The notes: a model not told the origin generated them from the sequence alone. 30,962 bases of DNA from JANMDU01 sp031375105 (GCA_031375105.1 JANMHJ010000014.1:1-30962), one strand, 5' to 3'; shown: positions 23,850 to 30,879, numbered from the stretch's first letter. Made by a program: numbers and translations.

Positions 23850-24508
23850 GGGTTCCAGTGGAGGAAGTTTTTGTAGAGTTGCAGGCCTTGCGCGGCACTT
23901 TTCTCAGGGTGGAATTGTGTGGCGAAAATATTATCGCGTGCGAGGGCGGCTGTAAAGAGGCCGCCGTAATCGGTTTCCCCTGCGCTGTGACTTTTTGACG
24001 TGGGCTGGGCATAAAAGCTGTGGACGAAGTAAAACCAGCTCTCGTCTGCCACACCTTCGTAAATCGGATGCGGCAAGGTTTGCTTCACGCGATTCCAGCC
24101 CATTTGCGGCACTTTGAAGCGGCTGCCATCGGGCTGCAAACGGCCTTGCAGCTCGAATTTATGCACTTGGCCACCAATCAGACCCAGCCCCGGCGTGTCT
24201 TGCTCATCGGAATGATCCAGCAACATTTGCATGCCGACGCAAACGCCAAACATGGGCTTGTTTGCAGCCGCTTCGAGCACAGCCTCTTGCAAACCCGAAT
24301 CACGCAAGCAAGCCATGCAATCGCGCATCGCGCCTTGGCCGGGCAAGACGATGCGCTCAGCCGCGCGGACTTCTTCTGGCCGCTGCGTGATGATGACTTG
24401 GTAGCCCGAGCCCTGCGCCGAGGCCTGAACCGCATTGGCCACAGAGCGCAAATTGCCCATGCCGTAATCGACGACAGCGACGGTGGGAGTAGAAAAAATA
24501 GAGGTCAT
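23846..24508 (-). CDS. hisH: Imidazole glycerol phosphate synthase, glutaminase subunit
   Basis: HisH supplies ammonia from glutamine to HisF, which makes imidazole-glycerol phosphate and AICAR from PRFAR. The 220-residue class-I glutaminase has nucleophile C90 in FGVCVGMQML, and H200 and E202 in TQFHPEKSA. DYGMGNLRSV is the family N-terminal motif. Its partner HisF is not in the window. Dispersed repeat copy 5 sits directly upstream; its hairpin ends two bases before the ATG, and no SD is visible, so translation could be weak or coupled to upstream reading. Confidence 0.97.
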   Translation of the reverse strand: MTSIFSTPTVAVVDYGMGNLRSVANAVQASAQGSGYQVIITQRPEEVRAAERIVLPGQGAMRDCMACLRDSGLQEAVLEAAANKPMFGVCVGMQMLLDHSDEQDTPGLGLIGGQVHKFELQGRLQPDGSRFKVPQMGWNRVKQTLPHPIYEGVADESWFYFVHSFYAQPTSKSHSAGETDYGGLFTAALARDNIFATQFHPEKSAAQGLQLYKNFLHWNP

Positions 24509-24509
24509 T

Positions 24510-24557
24510 TCACTATAAATAAGTGAGCACTCTGCGCACGTTCTATAACGGCTAGAG
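24510..24557 (-). repeat. Dispersed repeat copy 5, between hisB and hisH
   Basis: Minus strand: CTCTAGCCGTTATAGAACG, a TGCGCA box, TGC, then hairpin TCACT-TATTTAT-AGTGA (arms 24522-24526 and 24510-24514) next to the hisH start. It occupies most of the 69-bp gap between hisB and hisH. The 16 bases at 24542-24557 equal 14616-14631 in copy 3. Confidence 0.8.
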
Positions 24558-24577
24558 GCCTAAAACTCTTAAAATTA

Positions 24578-25177
24578 TTACAAGCTGCCCTTGGTGGAAG
24601 GAATCACACCCACGCTGCGCGGATCCAGCGCGAGCGCGGCGCGCACCGCGCGTGCGAAGGCCTTGAAGATCGTTTCGCACTGGTGATGCGCGTTATCGCC
24701 CTTCAGGTTGTCAATATGCAGCGTGCATTGCGCGTGGTTCACAAAGCCTTGGAAAAACTCATAGGCCAGCTGTGTGTCAAAGCCGCCAATCACGCCGCTT
24801 TTGAAATCGACATCCATATGCAGCCCTGGCCGACCAGAAAAATCCACCACGACGCGCGAGAGCGCTTCATCCAGCGGCACATAAGCATGCCCATAGCGCC
24901 AAATGCCAGCTTTGTCGCCCACGGCTTGAGCCACCGCTTGGCCGAGCGTGATGCCCACATCTTCCACCGTGTGATGCCCATCAATATGCAGATCGCCCTT
25001 GGCATGAATGCTCAGATCCATCAGACCATGACGGGCGATTTGATCGAGCATGTGGTCAAAAAAACCAATGCCCGTTTGCAGATCGGCTTTGCCTGTGCCG
25101 TCAAGATTGACGGCGACAGTGATTTGCGTTTCTTTGGTGTTTCGGGTGACAGTAGCTTGTCGGGATGCAGTAGTCAT
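24578..25177 (-). CDS. hisB: Imidazoleglycerol-phosphate dehydratase
   Basis: This 199-residue monofunctional HisB dehydrates imidazole-glycerol phosphate to imidazole-acetol phosphate. The manganese-site histidines lie in FFDHMLDQIARHG (H42, H50), DGHHTVEDVG (H68, H69, E72) and DNAHHQCETIF (H164, H165, E168). Length is normal and there is no HisN phosphatase fusion. It starts only 28 bp after the ATPase stop and no strong promoter is seen in that gap, so it may be read through from the ATPase or toxin-antitoxin promoters. hisC, its usual upstream neighbour, is 2.8 kb away. Confidence 0.97.
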   Translation of the reverse strand: MTTASRQATVTRNTKETQITVAVNLDGTGKADLQTGIGFFDHMLDQIARHGLMDLSIHAKGDLHIDGHHTVEDVGITLGQAVAQAVGDKAGIWRYGHAYVPLDEALSRVVVDFSGRPGLHMDVDFKSGVIGGFDTQLAYEFFQGFVNHAQCTLHIDNLKGDNAHHQCETIFKAFARAVRAALALDPRSVGVIPSTKGSL

Positions 25178-25205
25178 GGTGATATTGTCGCAGAGGTCTT
25201 GTGTC

Positions 25206-26381
25206 TTAAGCGTTTGGTTTTTGCCAAGGGGCAGAGAAGGCGAAATAATCCATCGCGTTGGTCACGTGAATGCCATCTTTGTCAAAGGGCCTCTCCAAAT
25301 TGGCCACGATTTGCGTCACCTTGGCTGGCTTCAAGCGCTGCGCGTAATAGCGCAGGCTGTTTGAGACGCTGTCATCGCTGGTTTTGACTTCGATCAACTC
25401 CTGCAAAACCCCATCCACAATCACTGCAAAATCCACTTCACGGCCTTCTTTGTCTCGGATATAGCGCAGTTCGCAGCGGTGGCCGTGCTCATCCTCCATG
25501 AAATGAAGGCGCTTGAGCAGATGTGTCGCCACCAGATTTTCAAAACGCGCGCCTGAGATCGCGCCGGGAAGCTGGGGGCCATCCATCACATCGGCGTTGT
25601 CATAAAAATACACCTTCGGTGGCTTTTGAACGGCGCGGGCACTGGCCTGCGTGTAGGGCATCACTGCAAAGAGCAAATACATACGCTCCAGCGCGGCCAG
25701 CCAAGCCTTGGCCGTGGGCGGTGAAATCAGCACATCTGTGGCCAGATTTGACAGCACCACCATGCCGCCCACGCGCTGGCGCAGCAAATCCAGAAACAGG
25801 CGCAGCTTTTGAATGTCTTTGATGCTCTCTAAATCTCGGATATCTTCTTGCAAAATACGGTCAAATCGCGCATTGCGCCAGCGGCGGCTCTCGCGCTCAT
25901 CATCAGCCAGTAGCTGCTCAGGAAAGCCACCCACAGATAGCAAGCGCTTTAAGCCCTCCCCGGGCGAGAGGCCTAGTGGCAGCTCATCGAGCGTGAAAGG
26001 ATGCAAACGCCAATAGTGATAGCGCCCCAGCATCGAATCGCCGCCCTCGCGGTACACATCCAGCCGTGCCGAGCCCGTCACCAAAATTTGATGCTCTTGC
26101 CCCTTCACGTCATACAAACCTTTGACCCAGCCCTTCCAAGCCGGGTATTTGTGCAGCTCATCAAAAATCAGCAGCGCATCATCTTTCGCCCATTGTTTAG
26201 CAAGCAGCGCTTGGCGATCTTCGTCAAAATCCCAATTGAAATAGCGGCCTTTTTTGCCGCCCATTTGTACGCGGAAGAGCTGGCTTTTAGCCAACGTGGT
26301 CTTGCCCACCTGCCTAGGCCCGCCCACGAACACCATCTTTTTGGCGAGATCGCGGGAAATGAAGTCATCCAAATAACGCAT
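25206..26381 (-). CDS. AAA ATPase with DUF4143 domain
   Basis: This 391-residue protein has an AAA_14 ATPase domain. Walker A is GGPRQVGKTT (20-29), Walker B ALLIFDELHK (69-78), and VTGSARLD is a sensor-like motif. A C-terminal DUF4143 domain contains a nuclease-like core (EVDFAVIVDG...ELIEVKTSDD). The family is common, often strain-variable, and of unknown function; defence or stress roles are suspected. It lies 54 bp after VapC and 28 bp before hisB, so it belongs to the block that splits the his genes. A TATAAT at 26388-26393 would start transcription almost at the ATG, giving a leaderless message. No SD is seen. Confidence 0.88.
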   Translation of the reverse strand: MRYLDDFISRDLAKKMVFVGGPRQVGKTTLAKSQLFRVQMGGKKGRYFNWDFDEDRQALLAKQWAKDDALLIFDELHKYPAWKGWVKGLYDVKGQEHQILVTGSARLDVYREGGDSMLGRYHYWRLHPFTLDELPLGLSPGEGLKRLLSVGGFPEQLLADDERESRRWRNARFDRILQEDIRDLESIKDIQKLRLFLDLLRQRVGGMVVLSNLATDVLISPPTAKAWLAALERMYLLFAVMPYTQASARAVQKPPKVYFYDNADVMDGPQLPGAISGARFENLVATHLLKRLHFMEDEHGHRCELRYIRDKEGREVDFAVIVDGVLQELIEVKTSDDSVSNSLRYYAQRLKPAKVTQIVANLERPFDKDGIHVTNAMDYFAFSAPWQKPNA

Positions 26382-26435
26382 ATGGCCATTATATTACCCA
26401 TTTTAAAATAGACGAGTCTAAATTAAAATGAAGCA
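26382..26435 (-). promoter_or_regulatory. AT-rich gap with TATAAT and small inverted repeat
   Basis: The gap between VapC and the ATPase contains TATAAT (minus strand, 26388-26393), seven bases before the ATPase ATG, and TAGAC-GA-GTCTA, an inverted repeat. No convincing -35 is present. It may be an ATPase promoter with an operator; the evidence is weak. Confidence 0.35.
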
Positions 26436-26879
26436 TCAAATAGACGGATCTTGCCAAGGATTGAATATCTCACAGCCCGTATCTTCAAAATGCTTGGTGT
26501 TGCGCGTGACGAGCGTGAGGCGATGCGTGATCGCAGTTGCCGCAATCAGCACGTCCATATCTGACTGCGGACGGCCAAGCAATTCAAGCTCGCGCTTGAG
26601 CCTTGCAAACTCCCGCCAAACTATGAGATCACTCGCCAATATCCCGGAACCAAATTTCTCGCACAAATCATCAAACCAACTTTGCAGCCGAAGCCTGCGG
26701 GCGCCTGGCTGAAGCCGTAGCAAGACATATTCAATCTCGCCGACACTGACTGCTGACAAAGCGCAAGATGCGCTATTTTCTTCAAGCCAGGAAATGACCT
26801 TTGCATCCGGTGAAGGTTTGGGTATTTCAGATGCGACGCATGTGTCGATCAACCATTGAAAGCTTGAGTCACGCGCCAT
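26436..26879 (-). CDS. VapC-type PIN-domain toxin
   Basis: This 147-residue PIN-domain protein is a probable metal-dependent ribonuclease toxin. The acidic active site is visible: D12 (WLIDTCVASE), E48 (VGEIEYV), D107 or D109 (SDMDVLIAATA), and the C-terminal LVTRNTKHFE. It resembles FitB-type VapC proteins. It starts two bases after the Phd-type antitoxin stop, so the pair is one operon. The catalytic residues are intact, so it may still be active. Confidence 0.9.
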   Translation of the reverse strand: MARDSSFQWLIDTCVASEIPKPSPDAKVISWLEENSASCALSAVSVGEIEYVLLRLQPGARRLRLQSWFDDLCEKFGSGILASDLIVWREFARLKRELELLGRPQSDMDVLIAATAITHRLTLVTRNTKHFEDTGCEIFNPWQDPSI

Positions 26880-26881
26880 GT

Positions 26882-27157
26882 TTACTCTTCAAACGAGACC
26901 CAGTCTTCGGACTTGCGGTTGCGCCGCTCAGGCAGCTCGAGCTCCGGCCTAGGCGGCAGGTCTCGTAGAGCCAGAATATGCTCACCTAGGGAAGTCGCTG
27001 GTTTCTTCTTGCGACCCTGATCGACCACCTCAATCGGCACAATCCGCACCACCGGCTTGCCATGGCGCGTGATGATTTGCGGGCCTTCAGAGAGGCTCAA
27101 ATCAACGAGTTCGCTGAAGCGGTTTTTAGCTTCTTGAAGTTGCCAAGTGTGTTGCAT
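26882..27157 (-). CDS. Phd/YefM-type antitoxin
   Basis: This 91-residue antitoxin pairs with the VapC toxin downstream. The Phd fold is seen in WQLQEAKNRFSELVDLSLSE (DNA binding and dimerisation), GPQIITRHGKPVVRIVPIE is the conserved strand block, and a charged C-terminal tail would wrap the toxin. A good SD (GGGAG) precedes ATG 27157. A TATAAT enclosed in an AGCCT/AGGCT palindrome lies about 30 bp upstream, as expected for autorepression by the antitoxin-toxin complex. Confidence 0.9.
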   Translation of the reverse strand: MQHTWQLQEAKNRFSELVDLSLSEGPQIITRHGKPVVRIVPIEVVDQGRKKKPATSLGEHILALRDLPPRPELELPERRNRKSEDWVSFEE

Positions 27158-27180
27158 GATGAGCTCCCGGAATGAAATCT

Positions 27181-27197
27181 AGCCTGAATTATAGGCT
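27181..27197 (-). promoter_or_regulatory. Palindrome enclosing the antitoxin -10
   Basis: AGCCT (27181-27185) and AGGCT (27193-27197) surround a 7-bp centre. The minus-strand TATAAT (27188-27193) lies within it. A second 10-bp palindrome, TCTAGCTAGA, is at 27209-27218. The arrangement fits an autorepressed toxin-antitoxin promoter. Confidence 0.6.
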
Positions 27198-27236
27198 GAA
27201 TGCGAAATTCTAGCTAGAGTTTGACGGTGATCTACC

Positions 27237-27950
27237 TCAGTCAGCTGAGAGTAATTTCTGACGAAGTTGAGCCATGGCGCAATACGAAGTCATAGCAAGG
27301 AAGTAGACTGCCACAGCAACCGCCGCTCCAGAAAGAGCAAACAGTACGCTATCAAACGCGTAGTAAATGGGTTGCAACCAGGTCTGCGTTCGCAAAACAA
27401 TAGGGCGGCTGGTATCCAGCCCAAAACCGGGTGTCATGAGCAACCACAGACAGTAAGCCACCAAGCACGATGCTGCGGCAACCGCGCCTAATCCAGTAAC
27501 CAAGCCGCTATATCCCCAATACATAGGGAGCAAATGCATGTGTCCAAAGCGCAAGGCGTATTTGAACTCTCGAACCAGTGCGATGACCATTAACACCGCG
27601 ATCCAGATGAAAAATACCACGAGCAGAATAAGTTGTAAAAACGACAAGATGGGGACGCGCGCCATAAGGGTCGCAGATTGGCAATCTGTTCTAAATGCAG
27701 AGAACACATTGGCTATGTCGCTTGCCCCAAGCTGAAAGCACATTTGGCTCACTCTAAGCGCAGGCAACGCGCTCAACAACAATGGCACAAACGCCATCAC
27801 CAACATCAAGCTGCCGCCGATCGTAGCGCCCACCCTTAAACTCGGCCACATTGAGCGCTCCGAATCTTTCGCTTCGCGGGAAAGCGCATCCCTAACGGCC
27901 GACCTCTGTTGGCTATCGTTTTCAGGGAAAGCGGGTTGATCGCTGTTCAT
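27237..27950 (-). CDS. Four-TM inner membrane protein of unknown function
   Basis: I do not recognise the family. The 237-residue protein has a polar N-terminal tail (1-40) and four likely membrane segments (about 44-66, 103-127, 146-172 and 200-225). The soluble loop at 67-100 contains two cysteines. It does not look like the MarC protein often found inside Burkholderiales his clusters, which has six segments. Its ATG shares a base with the hisC stop (TAATG), so it is translationally coupled to hisC. It is followed by the Phd-VapC pair. Confidence 0.75.
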   Translation of the reverse strand: MNSDQPAFPENDSQQRSAVRDALSREAKDSERSMWPSLRVGATIGGSLMLVMAFVPLLLSALPALRVSQMCFQLGASDIANVFSAFRTDCQSATLMARVPILSFLQLILLVVFFIWIAVLMVIALVREFKYALRFGHMHLLPMYWGYSGLVTGLGAVAAASCLVAYCLWLLMTPGFGLDTSRPIVLRTQTWLQPIYYAFDSVLFALSGAAVAVAVYFLAMTSYCAMAQLRQKLLSAD

Positions 27951-29038
27951 TATTCAATCGTGGAGAGTGCCGCCAGCATTTTGGTGTTCTCATCCGGCGT
28001 GCCCACCGTCAAGCGCAGGCAGTTCCTGAGCAGCGGGTGCATTTTGGAGATGTTTTTCACCAAGATGCCTTGGCTCTTCAAGTGCGCAAAAGCCGCATCG
28101 GCGTCTGGGGTGCGCACCGTGATCATGTTCGCATCGGAAGGATAGGCTCTGAGGCCAGAGAGCTTGGCAATTGCTTCCAAAAGCATAGCGCGCTGCGCAG
28201 TAATCATGACGGCTTGAGCCGCAAAAGCATCTGAATGCTCCAATGCAAACAGGGCGCATTCGGCGTTTAAGACGCTGATGTTGTAAGGCGGACGGAGTTT
28301 GTCTATTTCGTTGATCAAAGCTTGCGGGCCACACATGTAGCCAAGGCGAACACCGGCTAGGCCGAATTTGCTCAGGGTGCGCATCAGCAAGACGTTGGCA
28401 TTCGCCTGGGGCTCGGCCTTGATCTCATCCATCCAGCTTTTGCTGCTGAAGGGCTGATACGCCTCATCCATCACGACCATGCCGCCATACGCAGCGCAGG
28501 CGGCAATGATTTGCTTGATCACGCCGGCATCCCACAAGTTAGCTGTAGGATTGTTGGGGTATGCAAGGTAAGTGACCGCTGGCTTTTCTTGGTTGATCGC
28601 AGAAAGCATGGGGGGTGCGTCCAGCTCAAAATCAGCTGTCAAATCTACGCCGATGAACTGCAAGCCTTGTAGCTGCGCGCTCATGGCATACATCACGAAG
28701 CCGGGCAACGGGGCGAGAATCTTGCCATTCGGGATATCACAAGCCATCGCCAGCAAAGAAATCAACTCATCCGAGCCATTGCCCAGCATTAGGCCGTAGT
28801 TCTTAGGCACTTGCGCATAAGAGCGCAGAGCGGTTTTGAGATCGTCCACCCGCGAACCCGGATACCGATTGATCGCCACTTGGCCCAGCCGCTCGCCCAA
28901 TTGGGCTTGCAGCGCAGCAGGCAAAGTAAACGGGTTTTCCATCGCGTCCAGCTTGATAAAGCCCTTGCTGTCTTGCACAGCATAAGCGTGCATCGATTGC
29001 ACATCTTGGCGAATGAATTTCATGGGGGATGAGTTCAT
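27950..29038 (-). CDS. hisC: Histidinol-phosphate aminotransferase
   Basis: This 362-residue class-I/II PLP aminotransferase converts imidazole-acetol phosphate to histidinol phosphate. YPNNPTAN (160-167), MDEAYQPF with D191, and the Schiff-base lysine K224 in TLSKFGLAGVRLGY are visible. The start ATG 29038 has GGGAG four bases upstream and overlaps the stop of the PIN toxin (ATGA); a second Met at residue 6 has no SD. Its expression is therefore probably coupled to an autoregulated toxin-antitoxin operon. Its usual neighbours hisG/hisD (upstream) and hisB (downstream) are not adjacent. Confidence 0.96.
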   Translation of the reverse strand: MNSSPMKFIRQDVQSMHAYAVQDSKGFIKLDAMENPFTLPAALQAQLGERLGQVAINRYPGSRVDDLKTALRSYAQVPKNYGLMLGNGSDELISLLAMACDIPNGKILAPLPGFVMYAMSAQLQGLQFIGVDLTADFELDAPPMLSAINQEKPAVTYLAYPNNPTANLWDAGVIKQIIAACAAYGGMVVMDEAYQPFSSKSWMDEIKAEPQANANVLLMRTLSKFGLAGVRLGYMCGPQALINEIDKLRPPYNISVLNAECALFALEHSDAFAAQAVMITAQRAMLLEAIAKLSGLRAYPSDANMITVRTPDADAAFAHLKSQGILVKNISKMHPLLRNCLRLTVGTPDENTKMLAALSTIE

Positions 29039-29484
29039 AGGGCTCCCAAAATCTCTTCAGGTGTGCAGCTAAATGGATTGATTTTCTGCACCGAGTCAAA
29101 CTGCTGCTGATCCTGCAAATCTTCGCTGAGCAGGTAAGCGCAGCCCTGTTGCTGCGCGCTGGAGACGATCAATGCATCCCAGTAGCTCAGCATGAAGCGG
29201 TCTTGCAAATTCCATGCGCCATCAATGGTGTAAGTGTCCAAGTGAGGCGGCTGCCACAAACGCAGATTGCGTACCGTGTCGCGTGCCACATCTTTGGTCA
29301 TGTGGCGGGAGAACTTTGTCGTGGCGTTGTTGTAAAACTCATTGAGCACTTGGGTGCTGATGCGTCCGCAGTTGCGTCGCCAGCAAGCATTGATCCACTG
29401 CTGCGCTCTCGCTTGCTTGGCAGCATCGCGCATATCCAAGCTATAGAGGAAAACATTGGTATCAACGAAAACGAGCACGGTCAT
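29035..29484 (-). CDS. PIN-domain toxin (VapC family)
   Basis: This 149-residue PIN-domain nuclease has acidic active-site residues D8 (VFVDTNVFLYSLD), E49 (QVLNEFYNN), D103 (SYWDALIVSSA) and D122 (LLSEDLQD). It overlaps the antitoxin gene by 23 bp, with an SD-like GGGACGAG inside the antitoxin reading frame, so the two are coupled. Its own stop overlaps the hisC start by four bases. The residues are intact, so it is probably a functional ribonuclease held by the antitoxin. Confidence 0.92.
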   Translation of the reverse strand: MTVLVFVDTNVFLYSLDMRDAAKQARAQQWINACWRRNCGRISTQVLNEFYNNATTKFSRHMTKDVARDTVRNLRLWQPPHLDTYTIDGAWNLQDRFMLSYWDALIVSSAQQQGCAYLLSEDLQDQQQFDSVQKINPFSCTPEEILGAL

Positions 29485-29698
29485 ACATCTCGTCCCGCGT
29501 TAGGTAAGGTCCGTCAGAAGTCCCCAGTGGTTTAAATTGCAACGCAGAGCGCATCGCAATGACGTATGCATCTTCCTGCTGGCGCTTCTCCTTCATCCAT
29601 TCGCCCAAAAGGCGCGAAACGCTCGTGTTGTCTCGAGCAGCCTTGACCCGCGCCCATTCGAGCACGTCGTCTTCAACAGTGATGGTGACGTTTTTCAT
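29462..29698 (-). CDS. Ribbon-helix-helix antitoxin
   Basis: This 78-residue protein begins with the ribbon-helix-helix pattern (MKNVTITVEDDVLEWARVKA, then helix TSVSRLLGEWMKEK). The C-terminal tail (LTRDEMYDRARFR) should bind the PIN toxin. It is the first gene of the toxin-antitoxin-hisC transcript. A perfect 31-bp palindrome lies 13 bp upstream of ATG 29698, a typical RHH operator for self-repression. Confidence 0.88.
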   Translation of the reverse strand: MKNVTITVEDDVLEWARVKAARDNTSVSRLLGEWMKEKRQQEDAYVIAMRSALQFKPLGTSDGPYLTRDEMYDRARFR

Positions 29699-29710
29699 GC
29701 TTTGATATTA

Positions 29711-29741
29711 ACACGAATTTCGTGCAACACGAAATTCGTGT
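29711..29741 (-). promoter_or_regulatory. 31-bp perfect palindrome, likely RHH operator
   Basis: The arms, 29711-29724 and 29728-29741, match base for base around CAA. Each arm also holds its own 13-bp palindrome, CACGAATTTCGTG and CACGAAATTCGTG, with centres 16 bp apart. It lies directly upstream of the antitoxin ATG. Two nested dimer sites are what an RHH antitoxin would use. Confidence 0.82.
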
Positions 29742-29783
29742 GATTTAACTCGTCTTTTGCTATGGATTTTGATCTGATTTTTG

Positions 29784-29830
29784 GCACTTCGCCGGCATAG
29801 AATCTGCGCAGATTGCTATTAAATTCATAG
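29784..29830 (+). repeat. Dispersed repeat copy 6
   Basis: GCCGGCATAGAATCT, a GCGCAG box, then TTGCTATT-AAATTC-ATAG. It matches copy 7 at about 41 of 47 positions in the same orientation. It lies between the antitoxin operator and the winged-helix ORF. Confidence 0.8.
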
Positions 29831-29853
29831 CTAGGCCATGCGCCCTCTCAGTG

Positions 29854-30195
29854 TCACACCGCCTTCAATATATCCCAGTGTCCAGACTTATCTGACCCCA
29901 CCCGTTGGATTCGGCCTTGCTCACGCAGCGCTTTGAGATGCCGCTTGATGGTTTTGTCCGTCACGCCTAGCTCAAGCGCCATCTTCCACGCAGTCACTTT
30001 GGGGTTGGCACGCACCATGATCAGAATTTTGTCAGCGATCTCGTTTACAGGGACATTTACAGGGACATTTACAGGGACATTTACAGGGACATTTTCGCCA
30101 TCGTCCGCCGCGCTCTGCGTCGCAATATCAATATACTTGTCAAGCGAGTTGGCAATCGCGTCGAGCATCAAGTCAACGAACGGGCGGCAATCCAC
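29854..30195 (-). pseudogene. Winged-helix ORF, probable C-terminal remnant of a larger protein
   Basis: The 113-residue frame starts at GTG, directly after an in-frame TAA. It holds a helical segment (RPFVDLMLDAIANSLDKYID), four VPVN repeats, and a winged helix (TAWKMALELGVTDKTIKRHLK, then GRIQRVGSDKSGHWDIL). This arrangement is typical of the C-terminus of Fic-family or AlbA-type ATP-binding proteins, whose catalytic domains are missing here. It is therefore probably a remnant, though it could still make a small DNA-binding protein. Direct copies of the dispersed repeat lie on both sides. Confidence 0.65.
30044..30091. repeat. Four 12-bp tandem repeats
   Basis: TTTACAGGGACA occurs four times without change, in frame on the minus strand, giving VPVN repeats. 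Perfect identity suggests recent expansion and copy-number variability. There are no spacers, so it is not a CRISPR. Confidence 0.9.
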
Positions 30196-30236
30196 TTATT
30201 GAATTCACCTACGCATCAGTATTTGAAGCGTTTTAA

Positions 30237-30283
30237 GCGCTTCCCCGGCATAGAATCTACGTAGTATGCTATTAAATTCATAG
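30237..30283 (+). repeat. Dispersed repeat copy 7, just before the DinB gene
   Basis: CCCGGCATAGAATCT, a TACGTAG box, then TATGCTATT-AAATTC-ATAG. It ends eight bases before the DinB ATG. A GAAGCG/CGCTTC inverted repeat (30225-30243) overlaps its start. Confidence 0.8.
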
Positions 30284-30291
30284 TACACGCC

Positions 30292-30801
30292 ATGAACCTC
30301 CTACCCACCCTCTTCGCCCAGAAAACCTGGGCCAATAGCGAACTCTTCACCCAGCTCGCTACCGTCACAGCGCCTGAGCACGCCAGCGCCTTACACAACG
30401 CCATCCGCACGCTCAACCACATCTACGTCGTTGACCGCATCTTCCGCGCCCACCTGCTCGGCCAGCCCCATGGCTACACCGCCACCAACACCGATGCCAC
30501 GCCCACCCTGGGCGAGCTGCATTTCGCCGCCGCCGAAACAGACGCTTGGTACGAGCAATACAGCGCCGCCATCACGCCCAGCCAACTCCAAGAAAGTATG
30601 AGCTTCCAATTCACAGACGGCGACGCAGGCCGCATGACCCGCGAAGAAATGCTCGCTCACATCATCACCCACGGCGCGTATCACCGAGGCAATGTCGGGC
30701 AGATTCTCAAATCAATTTCAGTCGCAGCGCCGAGGGATTTGCTCACGAAGTTTTTGCATGTGCGGGAGCCGGGCAGAAGACATAATGCGCTGACGCAATA
30801 A
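30292..30801 (+). CDS. DinB-family protein
   Basis: This 169-residue DinB-like four-helix protein has the three metal histidines of the family: H43 (TLNHIYVVDR), H127 and H131 (MLAHIITHGAYHRGNVGQIL). DinB-superfamily proteins are often thiol-dependent metal enzymes, but the substrate here is unknown. Length is normal. No SD is seen; the dispersed repeat ends eight bases before ATG 30292, so the native leader appears replaced. It stands alone. Confidence 0.9.
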   Translation: MNLLPTLFAQKTWANSELFTQLATVTAPEHASALHNAIRTLNHIYVVDRIFRAHLLGQPHGYTATNTDATPTLGELHFAAAETDAWYEQYSAAITPSQLQESMSFQFTDGDAGRMTREEMLAHIITHGAYHRGNVGQILKSISVAAPRDLLTKFLHVREPGRRHNALTQ

Positions 30802-30879
30802 AAATGAAGGATGTGATGTTAACTATAGATCCGGCATGATAAAGTATGAACTTTCTGGTGATTCGTGACTCAGAGACAC

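Noticed and set aside
30044..30091. Possible CRISPR array
   Set aside because: The units are contiguous 12-mers with no spacers and no cas genes nearby.
30787..30805. TGCG-CTGA-CGCA followed by an A-rich run after DinB
   Set aside because: Only four base pairs and no T tract on the coding strand; not a supported terminator.
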